A DNA stretch of 22,670 bases from Botryllus schlosseri (GCA_000444245.1 ATSW01010695.1:1-22670); one strand, 5' to 3'. Shown: positions 1 to 9,813, numbered from the stretch's first letter. The notes: a model not told the origin generated them from the letters alone. Translations and numbers: made by a program.

Positions 1-224
1 ACAGAGTGATTGAGCGGCTGACTACATGTGGTTTACGTCATACTTTCCATTTGTCCAAAGGCAATTTTACGACCATTTTGGACCGGCTTGTCGAGCACTA
101 AATTTGATAAAACGGGTATCAATGAGAAGCTGCCGCAGTACTGATTATTAAAATATAAATTATATTCTGCTCATGGAGCTGGAACCCCAAAAATCAACCA
201 CGATTTTTGCATTGTGATCGAGTT

Positions 225-308
225 GAACATTTTGACGCAACAAACTGTCTGGCTATTTCTGAGCTGCATAGTCTCGTTTTGCCAGACAGTGTTGTTGCGT
301 CAATGTTC
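225..308. repeat. 28-29 bp imperfect inverted repeat with 27-nt loop
   Basis: The left arm 225-253 and right arm 281-308 are reverse complements apart from a two-base gap and a one-base gap. Both contain TGACGCAACAA and ACTGTCTGGC. The loop is 254-280. It lies inside the hAT remnant, so it may be an internal hairpin of that element or a small palindromic insertion. Confidence 0.7.
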
Positions 309-427
309 TTAAACAAGCTAACCTTCCCAGGACTCTTCCATGCGAGTTGGTAATATTAAAGCCAACTGAAGTGACAAAAGTCCTCCGAAAATATATCGGA
401 AGACTGAAGGAGAAATGATAGTCGGGC

Positions 428-751
428 TACTACATAGAATGTGTTGAGAGACAACACAGGAAACTCCTGGAAAAGCATCGGGAAGAAAATTATTTCCGCG
501 ATGAGATCGATGGCACTGGCGAAGTGATCTCTTTTCATGATGCATGGAGGCCGGTTCGGCCATCCAAAGATTTTGAAGCTCTGAAACCCTTTTGTGGATG
601 ACTGGCAACATTTTGTTCCTCAACGGCTACTGTTGAAGCCGATATTTTCCAGATTCGCTGGGCGAGAAATAAATTTAGGGGAAACTTAGCTGACCTGAGT
701 TTGGAAGCACTGTTACAGTGCAAACGATTTAAGTCTATTCAACAGCTGTAA
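428..751 (+). pseudogene. hAT transposase C-terminal remnant (hATC dimerisation region)
   Basis: One frame runs from 428 to the stop TAA at 749-751 with one internal TGA at 599-601. Recognisable family signatures, in order: SFHDAW near the middle, then after the TGA STATVEAD, RWARNKFRGNLADLSLEALL and QCKRF. The pattern VEADF-x-RW...FR-x-L-x-DLSLE-x-x-x-xCKQ is known from the C-terminal dimerisation region of one group of hAT transposases. The catalytic RNaseH-like part is not recognisable upstream of 428, where the frame meets the stops TGA (416-418) and TAG (419-421). The gene is therefore truncated and decayed. Family assignment is from remembered motif patterns, not a search. Confidence 0.6.
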
Positions 752-823
752 CAATCAGCTGTTGAGCGTGTTTATTAGGCTTTTCTTTCTTTTTTTGCTT
801 ATTGGCACCGAGACCGATGGATA

Positions 824-935
824 CTGCACATTTTGTGGCTTCGTTTGATATTATTAACCTATAAAATCGTTAGGTTTTTTCTTCTTCTAATTGTTTGTTG
901 GCACTGATTATACGTGGATGCTGCACATTTTGTGG
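824..935. repeat. Short direct duplication, about 97-bp spacing
   Basis: CTGCACATTTTGTGG occurs at 824-838 and again at 921-935, each preceded by TTGGCAC and a TGGAT block at similar distances. This is an imperfect tandem duplication in the non-coding right arm of the hAT element. Confidence 0.6.
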
Positions 936-1100
936 TGTCTTTTGACAAACTAGCCAAAATAAAGCGTTTTTGTGGCTAATTCGAGGCTGAAACTATGTAT
1001 TTAGAGGACGATGCCAAAACTGCCAAAAATAAAAATCGAAAAATGCCAAAAATAAGTTATTTTTGGCAATTTTGGCATATGCCAAAAATAACACGGCCTG

Positions 1101-1460
1101 ACTATAACTCGAGAGATAGCGTAAGCCTAACTGGAAAGGTCAACGAGTTCGGACAGATACGCAATTGTTATCTCATAGATTGAGCCAGTCATATTGAATC
1201 CCAAACATCATTCTTGAGAACTAAGAATAGCAGCCTCGGAAATTCGGTCTCGGTACAGCATAGGAGATTTTGGCCTTGAAACTGGAGACTGTAACACGAC
1301 ACATTACTGTCTATAGGTCTGCTGCGAAATCGCCTTTGGAAAATATATTACCGAATAAATACGTGGTTGAAAGCTTTAAACTTAGTACACTGTTACATGA
1401 CATCAGCGAGAAGTGGTCTCATGGCCCTTTTCGGTATGGTACACTGTCAAAATTAATGCG
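1101..1460. other. Non-coding stretch, nothing identified
   Basis: This is the flank right of the first hAT element. An open frame of 75 codons (1270-1497, +) has no recognisable motif, and its end overlaps the start of the degenerate repeat array. I see no RNA gene or splice-consistent exon here. Confidence 0.4.
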
Positions 1461-2340
1461 AACAGACCAACACCGAATTTTGCACAAAATTTACTGAGGA
1501 ATAGGCTGATCAAGTGATCAGCTGTTAGCCGCCATCGAAAACGAAATAGCTATCGCGCTTGACAGCAGGGGGTTGTGAGCAAATGGCTTGAAGGCCACAA
1601 TTTCACGGCGAAATTGACATTGGAGAATATAATATCAAAGTAAATATTTGAATGCAAACTGAGAATGATATCATCATCTCAGTTAACGTTACAGCAGACA
1701 CACCGGCTTTTGCGTGAAATCCGCAATGCGTTGTATGCTAAAGTGTCAGATCGGAGCAAATCTCTACCATAATCGACCTTGATAACGAAATTACTGCCCT
1801 AATCACTGAGTATCAACCTTGAGACTTGGCACAGCGTTCGATACTAAAACCAAGACATACCATGCAAAAGCTTATGACGGATCTAGGTAAGGAGCATCGT
1901 TAAAATCAATAGATACCAATACCGGCTTTGCGTATAATCTGTTAGTGATAAATGACGAGTCAGCTCTCACTCGAATTAGGAAACGAAATTACCACTAACA
2001 CAGTTCAGTGACAAGACAAACTTAAAACTTGGTACAGCGTTCGATACTAACATTAAGACTTACCGTGCCAAATTTCATAACCGATCTCAGTATTGAACAT
2101 CGTCAAAATCAATGGATACCAATACCGGCTTTTGAGTAAAATCTGTTTGCGATACATGACGGATCACCACACACTCAACTTCGGAAACAGAATTACTACC
2201 CTAAACTTTAAGTACAAACCCTGAAACTTGGGGCAGTGTTAAATACCACCATCACGACATGACGTACCAATTTTCAAGAGTTTTCATAGTGTGAAACACC
2301 ATTAAAATCGACCTATACCAGCAAAGGTCGACTAAACGCG
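1460..2340. repeat. Degenerate tandem repeat, about 200-230 bp period, about four units
   Basis: Several landmarks recur in the same order. ACTTGG followed by a CAG(C/T)GTT block occurs at 1824, 2027 and 2226 (spacings 203 and 199). An ACCGGCTTTT-like block occurs at about 1703, 1922 and 2125, with a weaker version near 1473. GAAATTAC-type blocks precede each ACTTGG. The two central units are the most alike, sharing GATACCAATACCGGCTTT. The outer units are more diverged. This is an old satellite-like array. No coding potential is shared between the units. Confidence 0.75.
1505..1522. repeat. Perfect 8-bp-arm palindrome
   Basis: GCTGATCA and TGATCAGC are separated by AG. This is a short perfect palindrome within degenerate repeat sequence; function unknown. 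Confidence 0.6.
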
Positions 2341-2998
2341 TATTACGGTAATCGAGTTGAGATATAGATACGATTGTTACATCACACCTTAGGGGCGACC
2401 AGGCATATTTGCCCCGCTTGCTCGGCCATTTTACGAATAGGAGAGAGTAAATCACCGTTTCTTTATTGTGCGCGGCTTTGAGAGAATAGACAGTGAAAGC
2501 TTGTTATGAGCGCTACCGGGGCATGCCCGGCTAGGCATTCGCAAAGCGAAAACACGTAAGAGAATTCGATTTTCGCAGACTTCGCTAGATATGGGCATTT
2601 ACAAGCGAAAGGACAAGAAGAATACGATTTTCGCTGTGATTTCGGCATATATAGATAGGTGTGCGTCTATAAATGGTAAAGAATTGTTATTGAACAGAAT
2701 ATTAGGTGGGGCAATGCCCCAGTTGCCCTATAGGACGAGCTGCCACTGCAATACATGGACAATTGAACAGTTCAGAACTGCAACAATCATGCACAACATG
2801 ATATTTAGTGACATGATAAGCTTTCACGTAGCGCGCGAGCCTACACCCAGAACCTAACTCAAAATTATATCGCGGTCATAAATCCTGTGCGTGCCTTAGT
2901 GCATACCTTCGTAGTTCCTACGTGCAGACATAATTTGGATTAAAATATTGTACTCGATTTATACTGCGGTATAAGTCTGAGATAGGTTTTGGTTTCAT
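2340..2998. other. Non-coding stretch with a 59-bp duplication and small palindromes
   Basis: An AAGCGAAA...CGATTTTCGC block at 2544 recurs at 2603 (59-bp period). Palindromic GC-rich blocks GGGGCATGCCC (about 2518) and GGGGCAATGCCCC (about 2709) flank it and could be ends of an old small element, but no target duplication was found. The open frame 2591-2857 (+) spans the duplication and shows no known motif. Confidence 0.45.
2540..2662. repeat. Two-copy tandem duplication, 59-bp period
   Basis: Copy one starts AAGCGAAAACACG at 2544 and copy two AAGCGAAAGGACA at 2603. Both continue into CGATTTTCGC and a T-rich GC(A/T)GA block. Confidence 0.6.
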
Positions 2999-3837
2999 GT
3001 GCCATGGGTGTATACTCACACCCGTATATCAGGGGTGATAGAAGGATGGATATACACCCTCTTTTCGAACAGAGTGTTCAGCTTACAACGTAGCAGTGAC
3101 GTGCGGTCCAATGAGGCAGGTGAGGCAGTGCCTCACCTGTCGTCAGGGCGAATAAATGAAAATTGTGAAAACTCGAAATGAGTCGATGATCATTGATATT
3201 TTACCTCAATGTTCATAAATAACTACATTTGAACATTTTTTCACACAACATCATCAATTTGCATAATTACTATTCAAAAATACAGCGCGAAAGGAGAGTT
3301 GAGGCACAGGTGAGACACGGGCGGGTCGTGCCTCACCTGCGACAATGCAATTCATCATAAATAGCTCGGAATTCATAACAAATGGTATCAATCAAATGCT
3401 ATCGTCACACTGATTCCGAATATCCAAATATCAACAGTGTCAGACCAGCAGAACCCCCTCAAAATCGCCAAGGAAGGTGACATTCGGCTTTAGTACAGAC
3501 AATGCCATCGCAGAGAAACAATAGCCAGGTGAGGCACAAACAAATCTGCCTCATGCACTATTCGCTAACAATTGGACAATCGCAGCACAGTGAAACGCGC
3601 TGTCGATTTCGGAATACAACAGTCTTGACTGTCTTATAGGAATTTTATAGTAGCGACGGCCAAAACGTAATGTGGAGCAAATCAGAGATGGGGTGATTAC
3701 TTCATGAATGTAATCGATTGCGATTACGATTACTTCAGAATCACGCGATTACGATTACGATTACGATTACAGCAAAATAAGGAAGTAGTCGATTACGATT
3801 ACATTGGAAAAGTAATCACGATTACTCACGATTACAT

Positions 3838-4477
3838 TTGTTTTGCTTCTTAGGACTATAATATAAAAGGATATATTGGAAGACAATACAAGTGTTGCGA
3901 TGACAGGGCTTAAGGAAATATCAAGTCTCTTCATACTTCATGCGTCATTTGCTTATTATGTCATAATATACCTGTCGTCTCCAAAAATGTCGACGATTGT
4001 ATTAAGCTGGCTTTCTTCTGTTTCCCAACTGACACCAAACAAGAACACCAAATGGATGAATCTATTATTTGATGACGTTAAAAAATATCTCGAAACCCTG
4101 ACAACATAATAGAATAACAAATATCAGCAAACCAGTACAACAACAACATCAAAACAGACGACCTCCATCGCGTCACTCCACATATAAATGCACGTGCACC
4201 GCAAAGTGCTCGAGGTGGCGAAGGGTGAGCCATAACGAAATAAACCACCGTGACAATACCAATTGCCCAACTTTATTGGGATGATTTATCGCACCCAGCG
4301 ATTTGCATTATGGCCAGGTCTTTACCTGGCGCACCCCAAATTCCTTAATAGGGTGGGGAGCGTGGTCGAAGGGGACTCAGACATAACATAAATTATACAT
4401 AAATTATAGAGTATTTTCGAGAATTTAATAATTCTTGAAAATGTTCTTCGAGCTTCGTGATTCAGAAGTCTCCTGTA
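3838..4477. other. Interior of the inner hAT, left part; no gene identified
   Basis: An open frame of 77 codons (3876-4109, +) encodes a hydrophobic first half and no recognisable domain. Around 4257-4350 is an ACTTTATTGGG block and a CCAGGT-CTTT-ACCTGG hairpin, then AT-rich sequence. I cannot assign a source. Confidence 0.35.
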
Positions 4478-4963
4478 CAGGGGTCGCCAACGCGGACCAA
4501 ATGAGTCGCCCGCGGTCGCTGTAGCAAATATTCAAATGAAAGATTTGAAAGTTGAAGCTGGTTTCATATGAGCAGCAGTTGAACATGGCCCGGCCGACCC
4601 CAAGGAATACACAAACGCAGTCTCTCGGGGCATTGCTCGTCTTCGCCCACGCGGCTGCTCAACGGGAATCTATAGTTAATATTCCCGAGTCTCGACGCGG
4701 AGATAAGTGCTTTGGCGCGCACTGCAGCAACGCAACTGAGCCCGGAGGAGCTGGTGTGAGTCCCGGCGAGTGAGCGTTTTTTTTGTTCTTGGTAAGGGGC
4801 GGAAACCCGGCCCAGTGCTCTGATTGTCTTACTATAAGTCAATCAACTGAGCACGGATCAACGGCGGGAGTAAGAGCCAAGAGGTAACCCGTCGGTCGTC
4901 GCAATAATCAGTACACACTACACAAGATGTAGTTTTTTGTTTCAAAACGGTTGGTGACCCCTG
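4478..4963. mobile_element. Innermost 486-bp hAT element, TSD CTCC(T/A)GTA
   Basis: The left end begins CAGGGGTCGCCAAC at 4478. The right end finishes GTTGGTGACCCCTG at 4963, a near-perfect inverted copy. CAGGGGT...CC(A/C)AC ends are a common hAT theme in animals. The flanks are CTCCTGTA (4470-4477) and CTCCAGTA (4964-4971), matching at 7 of 8. The overlapping open frames at 4552-4773 (+) and 4564-4842 (-) are shadows in a GC-richer interior with no motif. This is a MITE-scale non-autonomous copy. Confidence 0.85.
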
Positions 4964-6342
4964 CTCCAGTAGATAGCTGGGTTTGAAATGCAGACCTCTC
5001 CCCCTAGAGAAAAAACATGCATATGCTATTTTATGGGAACAGGCATTTTGGAGCCGGTCATCACCGCGCCACGATCCCACAACACACCAAAAGACATATG
5101 CAGTTTCAGCCAACACGCAACTCCACGGGATGTGATGCCAAAGAAATACCTTGGCCGAAACTTAAAGTATTCGTCCATTGTCAATAGCCGCGCTGGGTGG
5201 GCGTGACTAATGATAGTCCTGTCCTTCCAATCTGAGCCCGCGATGCAAATGCCACCCTGCGCATCCACATAGGAATAAAGCCATGACAATTTGCGTGTGC
5301 GTCTCACGAAAGATATTCTTTTAGTCTGCTACATTTGGGTGAGTACAATATCTTTGATTAATCAACAGACTGGAGGTCACGAATTAACAACCTACAATAA
5401 AGTAATTATTACAACATACCAGATGCTATAATTATGAATTATGTGCCCCAGCTCTACAAATAAATCTGACACTCGGGGCTGAGAGAGGTTAAAAATGAAT
5501 AGTAATCTAATGCAATGACCAATACTATTGACGAAATTCAGTTTTGAAAGTTGACCAACGGTTGGACTGGGGGACGAATTGCTGTTGGTTCTGATTCTAG
5601 CTATATCCCACGCTAACATGTCAGGCTATATAAGCGGATGGTTATGGCGGCAGGTCCAAATGCTGAGTAACGAACTGCGAAATAACGGTTGGCACCCGTT
5701 TCAAGTAGTTATAAGAGAATAAGATATAGTGAACATAAAAATTCTGCATTCAACTTAATACAGATACTGCGAGCTGCTGTTACGAGAAACGACTAAGCAC
5801 GGCTCGGTTATGATATATATCAGCAGCTGTTTATTTGTAATGCTTCGTTTTGGAAATTGCAATGTTTTATTTGACCAGTACCAAATTCCGAATTTTTGTC
5901 AGCGGTACGTGCGTACGTAGGCCTACTGCTCGCCAAGCAGAAACGATGAAACTGAGTTTAACTAAGCTCAACCAAACATCAATACATAAGTTACTATTTG
6001 AAACTATAGGCAGAGTGGTGATCAATATCCTGCTGCGAGGTGGGGGCTTCTATAGTGCATTGATAACCTGATATACACCACGGGGGTGTTCTTACAATCA
6101 TACTACAATGTCTCCATCGCATGTCTGTTAACTATGTGTAGATAGCCTACTTCTTACGCAATGACGAGCGGAGCTAATACTTCCTACGTAACAATGAGCA
6201 GTGGCGTTTGAAAATCAGACGTTTGTGCTATCGTTAACGTGGTCTCATTCTTGTTCACGAATATTCAGTTACTGTCATAGTCCTTGTACAAATAAAAAGT
6301 AATCGTTCTTTCACAAAGAAATCGATTAGATATGGGAAGTAG
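4964..6342. other. Interior of the inner hAT, right part; unassigned open frame on the minus strand
   Basis: The longest open stretch is 5026-5307 on the minus strand (93 codons, balanced composition, containing SRGVACWLKLHMSFGVLWD). It matches no transposase motif that I know and overlaps another minus-strand frame (4832-5116). It may be a captured genomic fragment or chance. The remainder (5400-6340) is AT-rich with no signal. Confidence 0.3.
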
Positions 6343-6766
6343 TCGATTACGATTACGATTACTTCGGATTTTTTTCGAATGTAATCGATTGCGATTACGA
6401 TTACTTCAGAATGCTGTAATCGTCGTAATCGATTACGATTACTAATCGCGATTACCCCATGTCTGGAGCAAATACATTCCCTTACTTATGTAGCTGTTAT
6501 TTATTTTCCGTTATAATTGTGGTATGTGAAAGCTACTTGCATAGTCTGCATTGTCGTTGCTTCATGCTTCGAATAATTTATACCGGTACTTGAAGAAATA
6601 GTAATTATTATCCGTCTAAACTTACCCATTTAACACAATAGCGACCAGTCCTACATGCATTGTATAATGTGGAATTGCAACGGCTATCAGTGTGCAAAGA
6701 AAATGCTCTCTATACCCGCTGCTGTTGTTATTCACATTTTGGATCTCTTTATCAGGTAGGCTACTT

Positions 6767-6860
6767 TAATAATAATAATAATATAATAATTTATAGAGCG
6801 CCGAATATAACAATATATCATTACTACACTAGGGCGCTGTACATAAAAGGCAATAAAATA
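6767..6860 (-). mobile_element. Possible SINE/LINE 3' tail in reverse orientation
   Basis: An AAT trinucleotide run (about 6767-6790) is joined to TTTATAGAGCGCCG and, 40 bp on, AGGGCGCTGTACA. Read on the minus strand this gives GGCGCTCTATAAATTATTA followed by TTA repeats. That resembles the GGCGCTATATAAAT-(TTA)n 3' tails known for L2-type LINEs and the SINEs that use them. The body is not recognisable. Assignment is by motif memory only. Confidence 0.4.
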
Positions 6861-6955
6861 TAAAAGTAAACGATATGTATAAAAGACGAAGTGCATAGTT
6901 GTAGGGCGGAATGAACACTACTCTAGTTCGAACGCTCGTGTGAATACTTTACGTG

Positions 6956-6990
6956 CGTGCGTGTTTGTGTGTGGGGGGGGAGGGGGGTCC
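6956..6990. repeat. TG/G-rich simple sequence
   Basis: A GTGCGTGCGTG run passes into GTGTGTGGGGGGGGAGGGGGG just inside the right end of the outer hAT. It is low-complexity. Confidence 0.7.
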
Positions 6991-7059
6991 GTGCCTCACC
7001 AGCCATGAACCTCACCGCACGTCACTGCAACGTAGCCTACACTGCAAATCCCTGTGTGG

Positions 7060-7377
7060 AATAAATGGGTGCATTTATCAGACTTCCACGGTAGCGCGGG
7101 GTGTAAATGAGGTAGACTGTTCATTCAAGTACCACATTGTGCTTTTCCACCAATTCCAACGGGTGTGCATGACTCAAATACACCAATGATAAGAGAAGCC
7201 CAAAACGGTGGTTACACCCATGGGATATATCTCCATAGTTTGGTGTATTGACCTCGTTTTCATCCATTGGAATGGGTGTGAAGCCACAATTTGATATCTG
7301 AAAGTGCCATTCACCTGATTTCCACCTACGCTATGGTGACAATCTGATGAATACACCTATTATCCCGCTCATCGATT
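7060..7377. repeat. Long inverted repeat (foldback), arms about 130 bp
   Basis: The arm at about 7060-7190 and the reverse complement of about 7240-7377 align over their length at roughly two-thirds identity by eye. Shared landmarks are GGTG(C/T)ATT(T/C)ATCAGA, a (C/T)CCA(A/T)T-type block and a GGGTGTG/AATACACC block. The similarity also shows as related open frames on opposite strands. GGGTGT/ACACCC motifs recur in it and in 3003-3060, left of the outer hAT, so the foldback element may have been split by that insertion. No TSD was found. Confidence 0.65.
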
Positions 7378-7496
7378 TTCGCCCATTTTAGTTAAACTAT
7401 AAGTAAAACGCAAAATGTGTTGATATTGGTTGTATGCATTCATAAACAGAGCTGAATACCCGAACTGAAACTAGATGAACTGTATAATGATTGTAC

Positions 7497-7617
7497 CTTT
7501 CGAGTCTTCGTACTTGTGATCAAACCTTGTCATTTCGTCCTCGTAAAGTCCTGCCGTTACAGCTTCCTCCATTTTCATTGCGCGTGTTGAATACAATGGC
7601 ATAGTAACCCATGCCAT
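7497..7617 (-). CDS. Candidate first coding exon of an unidentified divergent gene
   Basis: On the minus strand an ATG at 7615-7617 opens 40 codons. They end at AAAG|GTACAA, a possible splice donor (exon end 7497). The peptide becomes acidic and well mixed after an internal second start (MKMEEAVTAGLYEDEMTRF), unlike the biased frames of the surrounding repeats. If real it would be transcribed away from the dynein gene. I do not recognise the protein, the donor is not a strong match, and no further exon was found to the left. It could be chance or a decayed exon. Confidence 0.22.
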
Positions 7618-9377
7618 AAAATAAATTCCGCGGCACATACATGCCATAGTTTGTAGCAGTCAGTTCACGCCGATCTAAACTGTATAACCAACTTATTACC
7701 GTTCAATCCCAATAGCACTTCATTATACACGTGACATTCGATCGACAGCATGTTGCTTCTTTGTTCGTGAGCGTTGTAATTTCGTGATGATTCTGTTTAT
7801 CGACTGCTCCATAATATCGATTAGCTCGAATGCAGCCTATCTGCCAATGTCCTTCATTAGTTGTTCGCTTTTTGTGACGATTAAAGACAGGTCAAAGTGC
7901 AGCAATATGCATTAAGGCACGCACATGATTTATCTCGAAAAAGTATATTTGCACATCTCGAAAGCTTTTGCATGATTTACATTTCATATATGTTGATTCC
8001 TTAAGACCTTAATTGGCCTCTAAATCAAGTCATATAGTTGCAACCGTTTTCAATTGATGGCTCCTGCACTCTTCGCACTTCCCAAAGCAAACCAAATTGA
8101 GAATGATTTTCATAAAAAATACACTGATACAGACTTGACAAAATAATGTCATAGTTCATGAGCCGTTATCAAGCTGCACCGTTATCGTTCATCTGCATGT
8201 GTGTCATTTGGCCGAACTTCTAGACTAAAACAAACTTCGTCGCATGAGGATAATTAGGCGGTCTAAATATAGACGGTTTCTACCAACTGTGGAACTATTG
8301 ACATTGTGTTTCAACCGGAAATCGGATGATTACTGCGCTAACATAGTCGATTATGATTACTGTTACTTTTGAAAAGAGCGACTGTTCATGCCCCTGCCCC
8401 TGGGTGATTTGAAATGCGGCAGGGCAACAATGTCCATCCGATTCACATTTTACACGTCAAATTAGGATAAGCCACAAACAATCAACCACCATCAGCCTGT
8501 ACGTTTTTGCCGCTACTTACCAGTGATATTAGTTGTACTGTTTAGTGAGTTGGCTTATATCGTCTCTAGACGCACGACGCGCGAAACGCGAAATCGCGAA
8601 TTGGTCAATATAATCGTGAATTGCATATATGTTGCTATCGATTTTTTTATCTTCTCTCTGCTCACGTAATCAGATTTACCGGTAGAGCTGAGTGAGGTTT
8701 CATGGAAAATGTTGGGCCCATAAAAAATAAGTGAACAGCTTTGGGCGGACCCGTTGGTATGATGACTTCGTTAATGATGTTATTTCGCGACCTCCTGTCT
8801 GCTGTGTCAAAAGATATTGAAATCGCCCAAACGTAATAAACTATAAGACGAACACGATTTCAAACTGGTATTTCTTGACTGGCAAATAATTTTTTCCTAT
8901 GGGATGTCATTTTTCTTGTGGGGTTCAGATTGCCAGGACAGGAACATTCGGCGACAGCTATTTAGCGCCTATGGACAATTGAACATATATGTATGCATGT
9001 TACATGGCCTAAAACTTCATATGTCTTGGTGCGTCGTGGCGCGGTAATGGCCGACGACGAAATGCCCATTTCTATAAATCATTCGTATTTTTTCTTGGGG
9101 AAGGGTACCCAATAATTAAGATATTTGGCAACAATAAATGAACTGATGCTAGACGATAACCTAACGTTACAAAATACGCCCGCTGGCAAACGTACATTAA
9201 TAGAAGTCACAAGAGCCACGCAACGACCGGCCTACTGCATGACCACCAAACCGACGGAATAAGACCGACGCGTGTACTGCTCCTCCCGCCATCCGCGACA
9301 TAATGAGCCGAACCAAGCGTGACCCCAATCACTGACGTTGAAAAATCACCGGGACACTACCTTATTAAAATAGAGTA
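7618..9377. other. Intergenic stretch, no gene identified
   Basis: AT-rich, with stops in all frames at short spacing. Minor features are a TCGATTATGATTACTG fragment near 8347, like a scrap of the GATTAC-bearing hAT, and a CGCGAAA/TCGCGA-rich palindromic patch near 8578-8600. I see no RNA gene, splice-consistent exon or element with matched ends. Confidence 0.4.
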
Positions 9378-9675
9378 TAGGGACACCATATCTGGTAGTT
9401 TAGGAAGATTTGTCTTCTCTTTTCAATAACGGTAAAATTTCCTCCTGAGACACCCAAATGTCCTCTGTTTAGGCGATTATAGACGGCGGGGACTGAAAAT
9501 GGTCAACACGTCACAAAATATCTGTGAAAACCGTTTTTTTTCAGGAATTGCTGCGAAGGTTGACTAAGAAAAGGTCAACTCGCCTAGAATCACGATTATC
9601 TGTATAAATTCTCCGTTTTATGTACGATATTGAAACTTGAAAAAAAAATGTCCTCTTTTTCGGATGGCAACCCTA
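9378..9675. mobile_element. Possible TAGGG-type hAT relic, ends weakly matched
   Basis: TAGGGACACCATAT at 9378 faces a right-hand end whose reverse complement is TAGGGTTGCCATCC (to 9675). Both sides carry GAGGACA/TGTCCTC-type subterminal motifs. TAGGG ends are shared with the secure hAT at 9814. The flanking 8-mers (ATAGAGTA and AACAAGCG) do not match, so this could be two separate fragments. Confidence 0.3.
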
Positions 9676-9813
9676 AACAAGCGAACTATATTGAACATGA
9701 TGTCCATTCGCAAAGGTTACGTTCCCGGTGGGCCCTGACAATTACTGTTTGTACTCAGTCGAACTACCAATTGCTAACCGTTTCTACTTATACTACAGAC
9801 ACTACGTTATCAC

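Larger units (their letters stand above)
1..1100 (+). mobile_element. hAT DNA transposon, right-hand part (left end outside window)
   Basis: The right end is well marked: 1091-1100 reads ACACGGCCTG, whose reverse complement begins CAGGCCGTG, a typical hAT end (CAG...CTG). Just inside it is a cluster of the subterminal motif TGCCAAAAATA in both orientations (about 1011-1090), including a 25-nt palindrome at 1044-1068. Such clusters are usual transposase-binding regions in hAT elements. A hAT transposase C-terminal remnant lies at 428-751 in the orientation expected for this right end. The 8 bp after the end (1101-1108, ACTATAAC) should be one TSD copy; its partner lies left of the window. The extent to the left of 428 is inferred. 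Confidence 0.65.
3683..6465. mobile_element. Inner hAT transposon with GATTAC subterminal arrays, TSD GAGCAAAT
   Basis: This element lies inside the 3094-7027 element. Its left end is CAGAGATGGGGTGATTAC and its right end is GCGATTACCCCATGTCTG. The 8 bp GAGCAAAT are present exactly on both sides (3675-3682 and 6466-6473). Both ends are packed with GATTAC hexamers (3693-3836 and 6343-6456). The interior is about 2.3 kb after subtracting the innermost insertion. It shows no transposase motif that I recognise on either strand, so it is probably non-autonomous or carries unrelated captured DNA. Confidence 0.9.
3094..7027. mobile_element. Outer hAT transposon of a nested set, non-autonomous, TSD CAACGTAG
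   Basis: The left end at 3094 starts CAGTGACGTGCGGT. The right end at 7027 finishes ACCGCACGTCACTG, its reverse complement. Both flanks carry the same 8 bp, CAACGTAG (3086-3093 and 7028-7035), the exact TSD length of hAT elements. Subterminal motifs (GGTGAGGCA and GCCTCACCTG) are repeated inside both ends. Removing the nested element and one TSD copy leaves about 1.14 kb with no transposase signature, so this is a non-autonomous element. Strand cannot be assigned. It was inserted beside the foldback repeat at 7060-7377. Confidence 0.9.

Noticed and set aside
3693-3836. GATTAC arrays as telomere-like or ordinary microsatellite DNA
   Set aside because: The arrays sit just inside both ends of an element with matched inverted termini and an exact 8-bp TSD, so they are its subterminal repeats. 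The hexamer is also not a known telomere repeat of animals.
4552-4842. Overlapping open frames in the 486-bp innermost hAT as a coding gene
   Set aside because: They lie on opposite strands, follow GC-rich composition, and the element is far too short for a transposase.
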